Source: Gossypium raimondii (Eukaryota > Streptophyta > Magnoliopsida > Malvales > Malvaceae). Taken from it: 64,000 nt of DNA. The stretch covers positions 42,193,733 through 42,257,732 of the forward strand of contig NC_068571.1 of the NCBI RefSeq assembly GCF_025698545.1. Reading direction: 5' to 3'. The notes under the pieces were generated by a model. The model was not told the DNA's origin, made no database searches, and saw nothing but the letters and a program-made list of their open reading frames with translations. A program made the translations under genes and the position numbers. Below are positions 25,205-37,262 of this stretch, one piece after another (the first letter of the stretch is position 1; every line of letters begins with the position of its first letter).

Positions 25205-25792
25205 TACTATTAGCGGCGCTTCGGCAAAAACGCCGCTAAAGGTAAATACTTTAGCGGCGCTTAAATACAAATGCCGCTGAAGACAAGCGAATTAGTGGCG
25301 CTCAGTTAGAAATGCCGCTAAAGATCCGAGAATTAGCAGCGCTTGTATAAAAACGCCGCTAAAGACCCGAGCATTAGCGGCGCATAGACAAAAACGTCGC
25401 TAAAGACCCGAGCATTAGCGGCGCATAGACAAAAACGCTGCTAAAGATCTGAGAATTAGCAACGCATAGACAAAAACACAGCTAAAGATCCGAGCATTAG
25501 CGGCGCTTTCACAAAAACGCCGCGAAAGATCGGAGCATTAGCGACGCTTACACAAAAACGCCGCTAAAGGTTTAAAAAATCGCAAAAACGACGCCATTGG
25601 TCTTAGGTTTTTTGTGGCGCTTTATATAAAACGCCGCTAATTCCTATTTTTAGCGGCGCTTCCGGATAATCGCCGCTAATGCTCTACCTTTAGCAGCGCT
25701 TTGGCTAAATCACCGCTAATGCTCGATTTTTTGTGGCGCATTTGTTCCAAACGCCGCAAAAAGTGCCGCTAAAAGCCTATTCTGGTGTAGTG
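25205..25792. repeat. Right CACTA subterminal hairpin repeats and TIR
   Basis: About ten 50-60 bp units, e.g. agcggcgcatagacaaaaacg repeated at 25376 and 25418, ending in the terminal inverted repeat. Two neighbouring units (around 25370-25460) are almost identical, pointing to a recent local duplication. Confidence 0.9.
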
Positions 25793-26609
25793 TTGAAATG
25801 CTAAAAATTTCGAGAAAATGGGCATATTTTACGTTAATCGAGAAAGAAAATTATATTCCGTAAGTTAGGATACAATGTCTTCAATTCTCGATACGTGAAT
25901 AAATGCCTCAAAAAAATAAATTATTTATTTTGAAAGATATTTGGTTATCTCGGGTTTAGAAAAGAAATCATGTCCCATAAGTTAGAACATAATTTTTTAA
26001 TAATTTCCGAGATTGTTTAAAAAACTTAAGTTTGAAAGGATTCGTATGTTTGAATTTGTCGAGAAAGTCGAAACTCCGTAAGTTAAGGCACGATCTTTTC
26101 GAATCTCAGAATACGAAATTTTACTTATTTTAAAGCCATGATTTACATTAAATAAAATTAATTTAACATAAAATGGTATGAATAAACACAATATTAATAT
26201 GTGTAACAAAAATGATAATGAACGTGATAATACATGCCTAACTAATATGAGCAACAATTAAAAAATAAAATACATAAAAAAACAAATCAAGTATTTATGA
26301 AATAACAAGTAAATAAAAAGGAACTAAAGCATTTCCTAAAAATAATGACGAACACATAAATAAATGAATAAAGAAATATCCAATAGAACGACAATAACAA
26401 TACGAATAATAAAAGATAAAATATTTATGTATGTATATACATTATAAAATATAAACGTATATATGTATGTAAATATTAAATATGTATGTATGTGTGTATA
26501 TATATAGAAGCAATTATGTAATAATAATAATAATATAACAAGATACATATATTTAAAATTTACATAGTAAGTATAAACATAACTATGATGATAATAACAA
26601 TAATATTAA

Positions 26610-26610
<1 letters not shown>

Positions 26611-26662
<52 letters not shown>
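26611..26662. repeat. (ACT)n microsatellite
   Basis: Seventeen ACT units, followed by TAA units to about 26677. It lies in the left arm of the palindromic element, mirrored by the (ATT)n tract of the right arm. Confidence 0.95.
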
Positions 26663-26929
26663 ATAATAATAATAATTTATTAGTTTTAATGATAAAATAA
26701 TCAAAATAACAAAAAAAGGCTAAATTGGATTTTAAAACAAAATTCGGGGCCAAATCTATAAATAAATAAAAGAAGAGGACTATTATGAACGCGCGAATAA
26801 CATAGAGGGACTGAAAGGGTAATTTTCCCTTTCCCTCCAAAATGGCATCGTTCAAATGAGGACCAAACCGAAATCACAAGAAAAATAACGAGGTAAACTT
26901 GGTGCTAAATGCCCCTGACTGAAACGGTG

Positions 26930-28690
26930 TCGTTTTATATCTCTATTTAAGCAAATTTTTTTCTCAAAATTCATTTCTGATGCCCTTCACCAAAAAAAAT
27001 TAAAATCCCTCTCTTTCAACAGCCCCACATCTGGCCATGGAACTCCCTCAACCTCTGACACGCCACCGCCGTGGCTGGCGACGACGCTAAAGAATGGGCT
27101 TTTCAGCCCTTGTCGCATGGTGTCCTTGAGGGCCACGCTCTCTCAACCAGTGAAGACCGAAAATGGAGATTCTCAACCCCTTTGGGCTTGATTCCAGTGA
27201 CGGGGAAAAACCTTCCTACAGTGTGGTCACGGCGTCCAGTGAGCCTCCATTTTCCCTCTTTATTTTATTATGCTCTGTAAAATATAAAAAGAAATAATAA
27301 TAAAAAAGCAAAAAAGTAAAAAAAATCACCTTCTCAAACTTGTTTTTGTTTTTTTCTTTATTAATGTTCATAAAAGAAGAAGAAGTTCTTCTTTACAGCC
27401 TATTCAGCTTTAACCGAAAGAAAAGAAGAAAAATAAAAGAGAAAAAAAACCCTATTTCCTTTACAATATTCGGCTTTATAGCTGAAAGCAAAGAAAAAGA
27501 AAAAATCCCATCTTTGCTACTGTTGCTGTTGTCTTTCTTTATTGTTTGCAGGTGATTGACGCGGCAAGTGGGCATGGCGGTGGCTCGTGGCTGCTGGTGA
27601 TGCGACAGACGTGCGACGGCCAGGAGCTAGGGTTTCAGCTTTTCTGAAACCCTAATTTGACTTTAGTTTCTGGGTTTGGGTCTTGTTGGGCCAAGTGGGT
27701 TATTGGGCTGAGGTTTGGGTCATGGGTGTTGGGTTAGTGTTTAGGTGGGTTGGCTCTGCTGGGCTAAGTTTGTAATTGGGCTGAGGTTTGGGTGTATTGT
27801 GTACAAGCCCAATTTTAACCCTTCCCAAACCCATTACAAAACAACCCAAACAATACACCCCAAAACCCAATACACCCAATTAGCCTCTAACCCATCAAAG
27901 CCCAATTTTACCCAAAGCCCAAACCCGAGGCCCAATACCCTAGCCATTTTTCCCAAAAATCTGCCTAGGGTTTCAGTTCTGAAACCCTAGCACCGCAGCC
28001 TTCTGCCCCTAGCCCTAGCGCCGCACATGCTGACTCTTGGCCTTCTGCCACCGCCGCCAACGTCACGCCGTCACTGCCAACATCACGTCGGCCTCCCCCC
28101 ACTTGCGGCGTCACCTGCAAAAGAAACAAAACGGAGAAAATAAGGCAATAGAAACAGTGGCATTCGGCTATAAAAGCCAAGAAAAATGTATTTTGAAGCT
28201 CTTGGCTTCCTTTTTTGTAATCAAAGAAACATATTAGCAAACAAAAAAGAAATAAAAATTAGAATCTTAAGAGGTGATTTTCTTTCATTCTCTGTTCAAA
28301 TCTTTTTAACTCTATTTTTGGTTTGTTTTTTTTCTTTACGCATATTTTTACATAAAAAAAATAAAAGAATAAGGAAAGGAAGTACCTTCCTTCCAACGTC
28401 GCGCCGGAGGAGGGGAGGCCGAACGGTTTTGCTTCCGGTTTTTGCGCTTTTCGTTCGTCTTTCGCAAGATTCGGCCTTAGATACATGGCCTAGAAGCTAC
28501 CGGCTTTGAAAAGGAGCCGAAAAGGCCCTATTTTGCGCCTATGACCACCGCCCACGAAGGCGCTACATTGGTGACGCGCCGGAGCTTTTGGCCGGAATCC
28601 ATGGTCGGATGTAGAAAGGGAGGGAGGGAAAAGGAGAGTTTTTGTTTTTTTTTTTTATTTCATTTTGACAGAAATGAAGGTTTTTTGTGA
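26930..28690. other. GC-richer palindromic centre of the long-TIR element
   Basis: Two mirrored halves: tgcaggtgattgacgcggca at 27549 against the inverse tgcggcgtcacctgca at 28105, and a self-complementary agggtttcagttctgaaaccct at 27968 with a related copy at 27631. It contains many gggtttgggt-type direct repeats. Short open frames exist on both strands but lack any recognised domain, so I do not call a gene. Confidence 0.55.
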
Positions 28691-29087
28691 AAAAAATTTG
28701 ATTTTATAATATAATGCAACGGCGCCGTTTAAGCCATCTTCAACCCGCGCGGTGACCCGACCCGGGGAGGATCCGCGTGTTCTCTTTAAAGGGTATAATT
28801 GCGCATATGGTCCCTCGACCCTGCAACGTGCCTCAATTCGGACCCTTTTCACCAATTTCATTTTTTTAAAAATTTAGCCCCGTAGTTTTATTTCTGTTTC
28901 ATTTTAGTCCCCTGAAACGCCGCGTTTTCAGATTTTGGTTTATTCACTATTTTGGTCCTCCTCTTTTTGCGGGTGTCGCAATTTAATCCTTTTTTGTTTT
29001 TTTTATTTTGAATTGGCCCTGTGTCTTTATTTTATTGCGATTCAGTCCATTTTTAGTTTCCTTTATTATTTAGCTAATTATTTTTAA

Positions 29088-29088
<1 letters not shown>

Positions 29089-29162
<74 letters not shown>
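29089..29162. repeat. (ATT)n microsatellite
   Basis: About 24 ATT units in the right arm. A TA tract follows at 29417-29445. Confidence 0.95.
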
Positions 29163-29420
29163 CTTCACTATTGTTTGGTATATTTATTAATATTATTGTT
29201 ATTATTGTTATGTTTTTATTTATATTTACTTATGAAAATTTTAGATATACGTGTTTTATTATATTATAATTATTATATTTGTTTATATATACGTATATAT
29301 ATATGTTTTAATTTATTTAATACAAATACTTTTTTTGTTTTTTATATGTATATCTATATTTCATAATCTATGTATATATACATACGTATATTTTATATTT
29401 TATAACTCTAACATATATGC

Positions 29421-29452
<32 letters not shown>

Positions 29453-30048
29453 TTTATTCATTACTATTGTTTCATTTGGTGTTAATTTATTTATTTATTT
29501 ACATGCTCATTATTATTGTTTGTTTAAGTGCTTTAATTTTTATTTATTTATTTACTTTTATTTGTTGATTTCTTTTTATCATATATTTGCTATCTTATTT
29601 ATTTATCTTTTCTTATTTTGCTTGTATTACTTTGTTTACATTGCATCATTATTGTTATTTTATACCTACTTCTACTTGAATTTGTCAAAAACGAAAAATT
29701 TCAAAATAAAAGTAACAATCGGTATTTGAGATCCTCGAAAGAATCGAGCCCTAACGTATTGGGTTTCGATTTCCTTCGTTGAATCTAGATAATCGAGGTT
29801 ATTCTTTTTTTATAAAAATGACATAAATAAAACTCGTTATCGAGAATTCAATACATTGTGTCCTAATGCATTGAATATGATACGTTGATTCCTCAAGGCG
29901 AGAATTTTTCAAAATAAATTCAATATTCAATGTTTAACCCTATAAAAATTGTACCCTAACGTATTGGGCCACAATTTTTTAACAATCAAACACTCTTTTA
30001 AACTTTTTTACGCGAGTTTAGACTTGCTCATTTCTGAAGAGGTAAGAT

Positions 30049-31289
30049 TAGGGGTGAGCAAAACTCGATTCGATTCAAAAAAATCGAAAAAAAAATTCGA
30101 ATTTCGAGTTAAACGAAGCGAGTTATTCGAGTTAATCGAGTTATTCGAATCAACTCGAATTTTTTTTTCGAATTTCGAGTTCGAATCGAGTTGAGTTTTC
30201 GAATTCGAATAACTCGAATAATTCGAATATCAAACTATAATATTTTACAATTTTACCCTAAACTCCCAAACTTTTTTACTTTTCCCTCAAAACTTTTACT
30301 CCTTCCCACTTCCCCCCAAAACTTTTCCTCCCCTCCCCTCCCAACCCCCCAATCTACCCAAAATACATTTCCCACCAAAATTTTACTCTCCCATTTATTT
30401 TTTCTCAAAATTTTACTCCCCAAAACCCTCAAAACCTTTTATTTTCCCCCAAAATTTTTACTCCCTCCCACTTTTCCCCTAAAACTTTTATTCCCTTCCC
30501 ATCTCACCTCCCATCTATCCCAAACCCTCCCCCCTCCAATTTTTTTTTAAATATTTTTCCTCCAAAATTTTACTCCCCCCTATTTACTTTCCCTCAAACT
30601 TTTATTCCCCAAAACTTTTTATTTTTCCCGTAAACTTTTACGTCTCACCCTTTACTCTAAAATAAAAAATCAAAATTATCCAAAAAAAATCACTAAACAT
30701 AAATAGTAATAATTTTATTTATATCTACTATTTATATTATTAAATTAATTTTCACATTTTATATTATTTATATTATTGAATTATTTAGTCATATTGAATA
30801 TTTATATTAAAATTGAATTATTAATTATGCCATAAAATATTCATGTTAAAATTTTATATTGGTATCAATTTCACATTTTATTTTTAAAATAACTTTTATT
30901 AAAAAATCATATTTTTACATTTAATATATTTTTAATTCTAAAATACATAGTGACAAGAATCAAGATAACTGAAACAACTAAGCAAGCAAAGAAGCTAACC
31001 AATATATAAAAATTAATAAATAAATTATGAAGTGATGAAAGTTAATAAAAAATTTGATTAAGGTGGACAAGTTTTATTACGATGGGTGATAATGGTTACA
31101 AGGACCCAAAATTATTTTTTAAAATTTAACTCGAACAAATATATTCGATTCGATTCGATTCGAATTCCATCTCACTCGACTCGATTCGAGAAAACTTCAA
31201 ATAAAGTTAGGATGATAAAATGAGATTCGAAAACTCGATTAACTCGAAAATTTTTTATTCGATTCGATTCGATCGAATGCTCACCTCTA
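30049..31289. mobile_element. hAT-type non-autonomous element
   Basis: Ends TAGGGGTGAGCA and TGCTCACCTCTA are inverted repeats and the element is flanked by a perfect 8 bp duplication GGTAAGAT (30041-30048 and 31290-31297), typical of hAT transposons. The subterminal parts are runs of attcgattcgattcg and cgagttattcgagtt, which can pair across the element. A pyrimidine-rich stretch (30240-30660) and an AT-rich stretch fill the middle. No transposase. Confidence 0.92.
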
Positions 31290-31704
31290 GGTAAGATATC
31301 GCACCCTAACGTATTGAGCGTGATATTTTCTCTTTATGAAATAAAAGGTCTAAACGAGCAGCTCGATTTTTATAAATTTTCTTTCAAAATAAGGATCGTT
31401 TTTTAAAAAATTCTCCAAAGTTCTCAATTTTCGACATTAAGACAGTAAGTAATCAACTAGGTACCAATTTTGGGCGTATCGAGTGTGCTAATCCTTCCTC
31501 GTGCGTAACTGACTCCCGAACCCGCTTTTTCTGAATTTCGTGGACCAAACTTGTTGTTTTAATAAAATCAAACCGTTTATTAAAAACAACCACTTTTCGA
31601 GGTGATCCAATCACACCTCATAAAAAAGGATTGGTGGCGACTCCCGTTCCATTTTTCAAAACCCAAGTTGACCCGTTTTCAATCAAAAAATGGTGTCAAC
31701 ATAT

Positions 31705-31862
31705 TGGGTTGGTAATTTTTGTTTGGTTTTTGTTTGCCTGGGCCCGGGCGAAATTGGGCTTGTACAATATCTATTATGGCAATACGATTAATTTTTTAAG
31801 GTACCTTTATAGGTAAATAAACATAGCAGTAAGTGTTTGGTGGATGTTTATTACTTAGTCGT
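31705..31862. other. Short spacer between two elements
   Basis: Unassigned 158 bp between the long-TIR element and the right Copia element; it includes the GTCGT target duplication at 31858-31862. Confidence 0.5.
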
Positions 31863-32337
31863 TGTTGAAATCAGCCTCCATGCAGCAGCCAAGGTGGCCA
31901 TGCAGGGAACGTGCAGCAAGCAGCAAGCTGGAACTGTTCTTGTTTCATTTGGTTACTCCAACGAACTTTTTGTATTTTAATTGGTTTTAAACTTAGTTGG
32001 TAGCTGCATTTTGATGTAATTAGGTGTTGATTGACTGATAAATCAGTAAAGCAACACATACAAGCTAGCTTATCAAGTTACTAGGCAAATTAGTGGTGTT
32101 AGGTATGTTATTAGGTGAAAACTTGTTTATTTTGTAAAATTTATTTCATATATGTAATGGCATTATGCCTCATCAATTAATTAATGAAAAATTCAGCTTG
32201 AATCTCATTCAATCTCTCTCTTTCTTTTCTATTTTTCCATTTTGCAAAGCATTTTCTGTTTTTGTTTCTTCCCCAAGCCATGAGGCTTGCTGCACAAGCA
32301 AGGCCAAACCAGCTTGCTACTGCCTTTAACACCAACA
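31863..32337 (+). repeat. 5' LTR of the right Copia element
   Basis: Begins TGTTGAAATCAGCC and ends TTAACACCAACA; near-identical to 36326-36800. Confidence 0.95.
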
Positions 32338-32399
32338 ATTGGTATCAGAGCCTTTGTCTTAGAGGACCTGTTGTAGCAAAATCCTAGCTCGAATAGCTT

Positions 32400-33328
32400 C
32401 TTCAAGATTTTCACCAGCAGCCCCACTAGTCTTCAATGGAGAAGGTTTCAACATATGGCTGGTCAAGATGAAGACTTACCTGCAGGCCTTTAATCTGTGG
32501 GAAGTTGTTAACACAGATACTGAGCCAGCACCACTGAGGGCCAATCCCACAGTAGCTCAAATCAGACAACATGCTGATGAGAGGACCAAGAGGCACAAAG
32601 CCATGTCCTGCATTCAGAATTGTGTGTCAGATGTCATCTTCACCAAAATTATGGCCTGTAAAACTCTAAAACAGGCTTGGGACAAGCTCAAGGAGGAGTT
32701 TCAAGGCACAGAGAGGACAAAGAAACAGCAGCTGTTGAATTTAAGAAGATATTTCGAGAATTTAAAGATGAGGAAAGAAGAAACTGTGAAGCAGTATGCG
32801 GATAGAATCATGGCAGTGGTCAACAGTATAAGGCTCCTTGGTGAGCACTTTGATGAGGCAAGAATAGTGGAGAAAGTTCTCTCTACTTTGCCTGAGAGAT
32901 ATGAAGCAAAGATATCCTCCTCAGAAGGCTCAAGAGATCTAGCTAGTATCTCTTTGACTGAGCTGATTAACACATTCTATGCTCAGGAACAAAGAAGAGC
33001 TAGCAGGGCTGAAGACCATCAGGAAAGTGCTTTTCAAGTTAAAGCAAAAGAAGCCTCGAGCACCAATGCTCATAAAGGTAAAAAGTTCTGGAAAAATAGG
33101 CCTAAGCCTGATGCTGCAAGAAGCAGTGAACTCTGCAGACATTGCAACAGGCTTGGTCATCCAGAAGAAAGATGCTGGTTCAGACCAGATGCAATATGCC
33201 AACACTGCAAGAAGAAAGGCCATGTTGAAAGGGTTTGCAAAAATAAAAGTAGGCCTAAGCAGGTTCATTCTCAGCAGAAAAATGAAGTGGTTCGAGTGGC
33301 TGAAGACAACAGTGACCATGAAAAATAG
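32400..33328 (+). pseudogene. gag region of the right Copia element
   Basis: UBN2-type Copia gag with a CxxC zinc-knuckle part near its end (33130-33240). Highly similar to the gag of the left element (6585-7163). Part of a broken element. Confidence 0.88.
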
Positions 33329-33337
33329 GTCTTTGTT

Positions 33338-36310
33338 GTGTCCTGCTTAGCTGCTGAGAAGAAGTGTTCAAAAGGTTGGTTATTAAACAGTGGCTATACT
33401 AACCACATGTCATCAGATGCATCCTTGTTCAAAACCTTGGATAGAAGCTACAAAACTAAAGTTAAGGTTGGAAACGGTCAATTCATAAAGGCTGAAGGAA
33501 AGGGGGATGTGCTAATATGCACTCCTACAGGTGACAAAGTTATCTTGAATGTGCTGTTGGTGCCTGAGATTGACAGAAACCTTCTCAGCATAGCTCAACT
33601 GCTCGAGAAAGGCTATTCAGTTATGTTTAAGGGCAATGAGTGCTAGATTACTAATCCAAGTAGATCAAGTCTCATGACAGTCACCATGACTGACAAATGC
33701 TTTGAGGTTCACGGGCCAAGTGACTCAAAGTCAGCTTGCACAGCCTCTACTGATGACTCCAAGCTTTGGCATCAAAGGCTTGGACATGCCAACTTCAGAT
33801 CAATAGCTCAAATGTTCAGTGAAGGTTTGGCTGAAAACTTCACCAACTCAGTGGAGAATGATGAAGTTTGTGAAGTATGCCAGCTAAGAAAATAAGTAAG
33901 ATTGCCATTTCCTACAAACACAGCATGGAGAGCCACAGAAAAGTTACAGCTGGTGCACACTGATGTGTGTGGTCCGATGAGGACTGAATCACTCAACAAA
34001 AATAGGTACTTCATCCTTTTCATTGATGATTATACTAGATATTACTGGATTTACTTCATGAAACACAAGTCTGAGGTAGCTCAAGTGTTTATAAAGTTTA
34101 AAGCTGCAATTGAAACAGAGACAGAATGCAAATTAAAGTCTGTTAGATCAGACAATGGAACTGAGTACACCTCAGCTTAGTTTCATGCCATTTGCAATGA
34201 TGCTGGCATCAAACACCAGCTAACAAATGTGTACACACCTCAGCAGAATGGGGTCAGTGAAAGGAAAAACAAAAGCCTGGTGAACATAGGTGTCTGTTGT
34301 TTGAGAAGAAACTGCTCAAAACCATGTGGGCTGAGGCAGTAAATACTGTTGTTTACCTTCAAAAAAAACTTCCAACCAAGGCACTTGCTCACACGACACC
34401 TTTTGAAGCTTGGTTTGGATTCAAGCCATCATTGGCTCATCTGAAAGTCTTTGGTTGCTTGTGCGATACACAAATACCAGCAGTAAAAAGAGATAAGTTG
34501 TCAAAGAGGGCTCAACCAGGTATCCTAGTAAGCTATAGTTCAGTCAAGAAAGGTTATAAGATCCTAGATCCTTTAACAAACAAGATTCAAGTGAGCAGAG
34601 ATATGATCTTTGATGAAAATGCATGCTGAAATTGGGAGAAAAATGAACCAGAAGCTATTACAGAAGAATTGGTGTCTGATCAGACTGAACCCGAGCAATT
34701 TGGTCCTCAAATAGACATTGATGATGTGTCTATCAAGGGCACAAGGCTCTTAGATGAAATTTATGAGAGGGCACAAGTTGCCACTGTTGAACCTACCAGT
34801 TTTGAAGAAGCTGAAGTAGATGAAGGATGGAAGCAAGCTATGGTTGATGAGATCAACATGATTCAAAAGAACCAGACATGGGAGTTGGTTGAAAAGCTTG
34901 TAAACAGGAAGACCATTGGTGTAAAATGGGTCTATCGAGTCAAGCACAATACAGATGGGAGTTTAAACAAGCTGAAATCCAGGCTAGTTGTGAAGGGCTT
35001 TAGTCAAAGATATGGTTTGGACTACATGGAAACATTTGCTCCAGTAGCCAAACTTGATACAATCAGATTGTTGGTTGCTTTAACTACTCAAAACCAGTGG
35101 ACAATTTACCAGATGGATGTGAAGTCTGCATTTCTCAATGGCTTTCTGGAAGAGGAGATATACATTGAACAGCCTCAAGGTTTTATAATGTCTGGTAGAG
35201 AACACATGGTGTACAGGCTTAAAAAGGCCTTGTATGGCCTGAAGTAAGCTCCTAGAGCCTGGTATGCTTAAATTGACTCCTACTTGCTCAGTCTGGGATT
35301 CGAGAGAAGTGCTAGTGAACCAACACTTTATATTAAGAAAAATTGTGCTAAAACACAACTTATTGTCTCTTTATGTCGATGATCTCCTGGTGACAGGAGG
35401 AGATAAGATCAGATTAGCTGACATCAAAACAAAAATGAAGAAGATGTTCGAGATGTCTGACCTGGGTCTGATGACATATTTTCTAGGAATAGAGGTGTGC
35501 CAAGTAGAAGGAGGAATCTTTTTGGGACAAAAAAACATTTGCTTTGAAGGTTCTATCCAAGTTTTCAATGCAGAACTGTAAGCTAACAAGCACACCTATG
35601 GCTGTTGGTATGAAGCTGTCGAGCCAAGAAGATCATGAGCCTATCTGTGAATCTATTTATAGGAGCCTTGTTGGTTGTTTGTTGTATTTAACAGCAACAA
35701 GACATGATATTTTGTTTGCTGTAAGCATACTATCAAGGTTTATGCATTGTTGTAACAAGCAGCATTACCAAGCAGGGAAGAAAGTGCTCAAGTACATCAA
35801 AGGTACCTTGATGGAATACATTTCAGCAGAGCTGAAGATTTGAAGCTGATAGGTTATACTGACAGTGACTGGGCTGGTTCAAAGGATGATATGAAAAGCA
35901 CTTCTGGTTATGCTTTTACTCTTGGTTCAACTATGTTTTGTTGAAGTTCAAGAAAGCAATCAATGGTGGCTTAATCAACAGCAGAAGCAGAGTATGTTGC
36001 AGCTGCTAATGCAGTTAATCAAGCTATTTAACTGAGAAAAATTCTCACTGATTTGAATCTACAACAAAATGGAGCAACTGAGATTTATTGTGACAACAAG
36101 TCAGCTGTTGCTATTGCTAAAAATCCTGTCTTCCAGGGTAGAACAAAACACTTCAATATTAAGCTGCATGTGATAAGAGAAATGGAATAAGCTCGAGAGA
36201 TTGAGTTGGTTCACTGCAATTCTGAAGAACAGATTGCTGATATCTTCACAAAAGCTCTTGAAGTATCGAGATTCATGAGCTTAAAAAAGCAATTGGGAGT
36301 CAGCAGCATG
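33338..36310 (+). pseudogene. pol region of the right Copia element
   Basis: Protease part 33338-33646, pre-integrase and integrase about 33674-34630, reverse transcriptase about 34669-35845, RNase H about 35850-36310. All are recognisable by Copia signatures and by match to the left element. Broken fossil. Confidence 0.88.
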
Positions 36311-36325
36311 GAAGCTGAGGAGGAG

Positions 36326-36800
36326 TGTTGAAGTCAGCCTCCATGCAGCAGCCAAGGTGGTCATGCAGGGAACGTGCAGCAAGCAGCAAGCTGAAACTAT
36401 TCTTGTTTCATTTGGTTACTCCAATGAACTTTTTGTATTTTAGTTGGTTTTAAACTTAGTTGGTAGCTGCATTTTGATGTAATTAGGTGTTGATTGACTG
36501 ATAATTCAGCAAAGCAACACATACAAGCTAGCTTATTAAGTTACTAGGCAAATTAGTGGTGTTAGGTATGTTATTAGGTGAAAACTTGTTTATTTTGTAA
36601 AAGTTATTTCATATATGTAATGGCATTATGCCTCATCAATTAATGAATAAAAAATTTAGCTTGAATCTCATTCAATCTCTCTCTTTCTTTTCTGTTTTTC
36701 CATTTTGCAAAGCATTTTCTGCTTTTGTTTCTTCCCCAAGCCACGAGGCTTGCTGCACAAGCAAGGCCAAACCAGCTTGCTACTGCCTTTAACACCAATA
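36326..36800 (+). repeat. 3' LTR of the right Copia element
   Basis: Begins TGTTGAAGTCAGCC directly after the polypurine tract and is followed by the target duplication GTCGT. Confidence 0.95.
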
Positions 36801-36997
36801 GTCGTTTCCAGGAAACAACAAGGAAAGCAGTACAGTGAGTGAAGTAGCCAATTTTCCACTGCAAAATAATATAAGTAAATAAAGGTTGATGGGTGTTTAC
36901 CGGTGGTCAAAGTGGAAATGATATGGACATTTCCCATTTCTAAAATGTAGACACTAAGGCAAATTACTGGAGGTGACTTTTCCTCTGTTGTTGAATA

Positions 36998-37262
36998 TAA
37001 GTCAGAAACTTTGTTGAACTCGAACTCCCTTATAATCAATCACCGAGGCCATCTCTTGAACGCATTAATTTAAATGGAAATAATTTCAAAGGTGGAATAC
37101 CAAAGTCCTTGGGTCTTAAAATTTTTAATACATCCTTGCCTAGTTTGGTACCATTTCAAAGCTCAGTGTTTTGTATTTGGATGAAAATCAAATCACTGGG
37201 CCATTACTTTATCTTTCAAGATTATCATCTTTGAGAGAATTATGTCTTCGAGGAAGCATCAG
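36998..37262 (+). pseudogene. RLP remnant C: short LRR piece
   Basis: Resembles 37795-38290 of remnant D with an internal deletion: aatataagtcagaaactttg and the sequence for PSLERINLNGNNFKGGIPKSLG (shown here only as similarity to PSLERISFEGINLEGGIPK) are followed directly by parts corresponding to LPSFVPF and ENRFTGPL. No continuous reading frame. A small non-functional fragment upstream of D in the same orientation. Confidence 0.75.

Larger units (their letters stand above)
12717..25792 (-). mobile_element. CACTA (En/Spm) DNA transposon, 13,076 bp
   Basis: Starts CACTACACCAAAACAGGC, ends with the inverse GCCTATTCTGGTGTAGTG, and is flanked by the 3 bp duplication TTG (12714-12716 and 25793-25795), the hallmark of the superfamily. 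Subterminal hairpin repeats with AGCGGCG/CGCCGCT arms occupy both ends. Two minus-strand genes, TNP2-like (15537-19197) and TNPA-like (13557-15410), lie in the left half and are both damaged by stops and frameshifts, so the copy is probably non-autonomous now. The right half is non-coding filler including a host exon, telomere-like stretches and extra hairpin clusters. It sits in the left arm of the palindromic element and is therefore younger than it. Confidence 0.96.
12404..31704. mobile_element. Giant near-palindromic long-terminal-inverted-repeat element, with nested insertions
   Basis: The first 300 bp (12404-12716) match the reverse complement of 31400-31704 at most positions, including ggattagcac, ttggtacctagtt and gtggcgactccc blocks. 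Removing the nested CACTA element (12717-25792) leaves about 6.2 kb. Going inward both arms carry repeated GTAAGTTAGG-like motifs at roughly 100 bp spacing (25860, 25977, 26076 on the left; ccctaacgtattg at 29748, 29952, 31311 on the right), trinucleotide microsatellites, and a GC-rich inner part whose halves mirror each other about position 27830. Long TIRs with subterminal tandem motifs recall Mutator-like or foldback elements, but no transposase is present and I could not fix a clear target duplication. Left boundary is approximate. Confidence 0.7.
31863..36800 (+). mobile_element. Ty1/Copia LTR retrotransposon with both LTRs
   Basis: LTRs 31863-32337 and 36326-36800 (475 bp each), a TTGGTATCAGAGCC primer-binding site at 32339-32352, a GAAGCTGAGGAGGAG polypurine tract before the 3' LTR, and the target duplication GTCGT (31858-31862 and 36801-36805). 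Order inside: gag, protease, integrase, reverse transcriptase, RNase H. The LTR pair differs at about 3-4 percent of positions by eye, which at commonly used plant rates means an insertion age of the order of one to a few million years. It is broken, with about ten interruptions. Confidence 0.95.

Noticed and set aside
26583-26855. Minus-strand open frame with a long poly-valine run
   Set aside because: It is the translation of the (ACT)n microsatellite and has no conserved domain.
27071-28509. Several short frames in the GC-rich centre of the palindromic element
   Set aside because: Frames exist on both strands of mirrored sequence, none longer than about 110 codons, none with a known domain.
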